This document shows positions 5,494-7,026 of a stretch of DNA of 7,026 nt, piece after piece; position 1 is the stretch's first letter, and each line of letters opens with the position of its first letter. A program made the position numbers and the translations under genes. This stretch comes from Bacteroidales bacterium UBA5621. Its GTDB lineage: Bacteria > Bacteroidota > Bacteroidia > Bacteroidales > VadinHA17. The DNA lies in the NCBI GenBank assembly GCA_002424525.1, contig DIKJ01000013.1, positions 1,492-8,517 on the forward strand. The letters are read 5' to 3'. The notes under the pieces were generated by a model. That model did not search any database and was not told where the DNA came from. It saw only the letters and a program-made list of their open reading frames with translations.

Positions 5494-6807
5494 TCAATCC
5501 GTTAAAACTTTTGAGAGATGATCCCTGAGGGGTAAAGGCAATGAGTATTCAAAAAGGTCGTGAACGGGCCATTGCCTCACCTGAGAGAGTATTCTGGTCA
5601 TTGTGGCGTTGATAACGGAGTGTATTTCAGGGCCGTTCCACGAACTTGAATTAAGAAGCACCACCCACGCTATTCCATCGGATTGCCTCTTTATCATTGC
5701 AGCTGTTCCGGGAAATGAACCCGTTCTCCACCACGTTCCATTATTCAGTGTAGTTTTCCAACCCGCGGGAGCGACCCTTGAATCCATGTCAGTCATAAGG
5801 CTGATGCTCCCGGCGCTCAGGATATCCGGACGAGAATCAAATCCGTCGACTGCAAGAATCAGCCTCATCAGATCAGGGGCTGTCGCTATCCAGGCACCAG
5901 CGCCTCCAAGTGCTTCAATATCGTTTCCCCCGTAAACCGGAGAGACCATCTCGCCTGTCCCGTAAATCGAAGGCTTCGGGGGAACATCCGAGGGCTCATA
6001 GTAAGTAACCTCATTGGGAGCTTTTCCTGAGGGAAGATTTGAAGCCAGCGCCATATCATAAATTCCCAGCGGTTCAAGGATGTTAACCCGGCAATATTCT
6101 TCATAGGGCATTCCGGATACTTTTTCAATCACAAGTCCAAGTATTGAGTATCCAAGGTTCGAGTAGGAACGGCCTGTGCCCGGTGTGTAATGGAGTCTCT
6201 TGCTTAGAGCAAAGCTTACAATGGTCCTTGTATCGGCAGGCGGATCAATTCCCATCTGCTCTGCAACGACCAGCGGCATAAACATCTGATCACCCCATCT
6301 CTGGGCCCATCCTGCTTCGTGACTCAACAGATGGGCAATTGTGATATCATAAGCCCTGCTGTCCCTCGGATTTGCATAGCAGGAGTCATTGAGTAAACCG
6401 TCAGGCCCGAAAACGGTGTTTTGAACCGACAGTTTTCCCTCTTCACAAAGCTTCATAATGGCAACCGCAGTCACAAGTTTTGAAACACTTGCAATCCGGA
6501 ACTGGCTGAAAGGTTCTGTCAGATTCCCTGCTGTCGTATCAGCAAAACCAAAGCCCCTTGCATAAACCAGCCTCCCATTCTTTGATACTGCCACTGATGC
6601 CCCTTCTATTTTCCATTTGTGCATGAAGGAGCCGAATAACTTTTCACAGCCGGCAAACTCAGTCTCATCGCAAAGAGCATTTGTAAGCCTCACGTTGCCC
6701 GGGACCAGTTTATCTGAGACCGGGTCTCCCTTTTCACGGGCACCGGGATCAACACTGATAATGCAGATTAGCAACGTAAAAAATAATATTTTCCTGATCT
6801 TCCGCAA
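5494..6807 (-). CDS. Secreted serine hydrolase, class-C beta-lactamase fold
   Basis: This 437-residue exported protein belongs to the beta-lactamase/D-alanyl-D-alanine carboxypeptidase/esterase superfamily (class C/PBP4*-like). The N-terminus (MRKIRKILFFTLLICIISV) is a basic plus hydrophobic signal peptide, cut around residues 20-24. Catalytic motifs in order: SVSK at 107-110 (nucleophile Ser107, general base Lys110), YSN at 215-217, and RTG at 361-363, where the family more often has HTG, HGG or KTG. The substrate cannot be read from sequence: peptidoglycan peptides, small esters or D-amino-acid peptides are possible, and true beta-lactamase activity is not implied. The start is TTG at 6807-6805: an in-frame TAA lies four codons upstream, and the first ATG (residue 62) would remove the signal peptide. 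AAGGA sits only 1 base from TTG, unusually close. It is the first gene of an operon with the SRAP gene. Confidence 0.9.
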   Translation of the reverse strand: MRKIRKILFFTLLICIISVDPGAREKGDPVSDKLVPGNVRLTNALCDETEFAGCEKLFGSFMHKWKIEGASVAVSKNGRLVYARGFGFADTTAGNLTEPFSQFRIASVSKLVTAVAIMKLCEEGKLSVQNTVFGPDGLLNDSCYANPRDSRAYDITIAHLLSHEAGWAQRWGDQMFMPLVVAEQMGIDPPADTRTIVSFALSKRLHYTPGTGRSYSNLGYSILGLVIEKVSGMPYEEYCRVNILEPLGIYDMALASNLPSGKAPNEVTYYEPSDVPPKPSIYGTGEMVSPVYGGNDIEALGGAGAWIATAPDLMRLILAVDGFDSRPDILSAGSISLMTDMDSRVAPAGWKTTLNNGTWWRTGSFPGTAAMIKRQSDGIAWVVLLNSSSWNGPEIHSVINATMTRILSQVRQWPVHDLFEYSLPLPLRDHLSKVLTD

Positions 6808-6825
6808 TTCCTTGTTTTAACGTGT

Positions 6826-6857
6826 CAAAAATATGAAGTATTCCATTCAGATAAAAA
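6826..6857 (-). promoter_or_regulatory. Promoter of the serine hydrolase-SRAP operon
   Basis: On the minus strand TATTTTTG (6833-6826) matches TAnnTTTG at every fixed position. Twenty bases upstream, 6857-6854 is TTTT, three of four matches to the -33 TTTG. Transcription would begin near 6820, about 13 bases before the TTG start at 6807, consistent with that TTG as the true start. Confidence 0.48.
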
Positions 6858-6942
6858 TGATATTGGTATTATTTATACAAAAGCTGACTTCGTTAATCAA
6901 GATTTTTATATCTTTATTATTATATCTGAATTCACAAAGAAT

Positions 6943-6950
6943 TAACTTTG
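6943..6950 (+). promoter_or_regulatory. -7 element of the right-edge gene
   Basis: TAACTTTG, followed by CA, is a full match to the Bacteroidota -7 element. No TTTG is seen at -33. The element forms one arm of a 16-base palindrome, CAAAG-AATTAA-CTTTG (6935-6950). Transcription would start at about 6954-6957, essentially at the ATG at 6956, implying either a leaderless message or a later start codon. Confidence 0.48.
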
Positions 6951-6955
6951 CAGGC

Positions 6956-7026
6956 ATGTTATCAGGAAAAACCTCTTTGGTGCGGATATTATTGTCTGTA
7001 ATTATTCTGATCTGCTCCGGAAAAGT
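6956..7026 (+). CDS. Start of an exported or membrane protein (cut by window edge)
   Basis: Only the first 23 codons are visible. From ATG 6956 they read MLSGKTSLVRILLSVIILIC, then SGK. The hydrophobic run ILLSVIILIC after an Arg looks like a signal peptide or membrane anchor; the Cys after ILI is a poor lipobox because Ile rather than Gly, Ala or Ser precedes it. Because the -7 element at 6943-6950 puts the transcript start at about 6956, TTG at 6977 or GTG at 6980 may be the true start; the GTG would give a classic short signal peptide beginning MRILLSV. AGGAAAA at 6963-6969 could act as ribosome binding site for either. Function cannot be assigned. Confidence 0.5.
   Translation, partial: MLSGKTSLVRILLSVIILICSGK

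Overview
The window looks like an ordinary chromosomal stretch from a member of the Bacteroidota, probably Bacteroidales or a relative. The reasons are several TAnnTTTG-type -7 promoter elements, a short SSB paralogue with a Bacteroidota-style N-terminus, a two-gene indolepyruvate oxidoreductase without the alpha-subunit ferredoxin domain, a secreted carboxypeptidase-regulatory-like protein beside a TonB-like protein, and weak Shine-Dalgarno signals. This placement is inferred from gene families and promoter style; no rRNA or other definitive marker is present.

Layout: (1) Positions 1-134, minus strand, hold the 5' end of a small zinc-ribbon protein with four Cys, cut by the window edge. It diverges from an ssb gene (275-661, plus), and the 140-base gap contains repeated motifs. 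(2) Converging on ssb is the minus-strand operon iorA-iorB (2914 to 747), coupled through an ATGA overlap and probably ended by a hairpin near 700-736. (3) An AT-rich divergent region of about 260 bases (2915-3172) leads to a plus-strand pair: a secreted carboxypeptidase-regulatory-like protein (3173-3865, TTG start) and a membrane-anchored protein with a TonB-type C-terminal domain (3891-4640). (4) The convergent gap 4641-4766 contains inverted and direct repeats resembling a dispersed intergenic element. (5) A minus-strand operon encodes a secreted class-C beta-lactamase-fold serine hydrolase (6807-5494, TTG start) and, one base later, an SRAP/YedK-type DNA-crosslinking protein (5492-4767). 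(6) A further plus-strand gene with a hydrophobic N-terminus begins near 6956 and runs off the right edge.

Functionally, iorAB would oxidatively decarboxylate aryl-pyruvates to aryl-acetyl-CoA during aromatic amino-acid metabolism. The ssb and SRAP genes both concern single-stranded or damaged DNA but lie about 4 kb apart in different operons, so no joint system is claimed. The 3173-4640 pair is the least understood part and may form a small cell-envelope module.

I found no tRNA, rRNA, CRISPR array, transposase or phage gene, and no strong case for a wholly new system. The most interesting points are the intergenic repeat at 4640-4752, the phased motifs between the zinc-ribbon gene and ssb, the uncharacterised envelope pair, and the use of TTG starts on genes with signal peptides.
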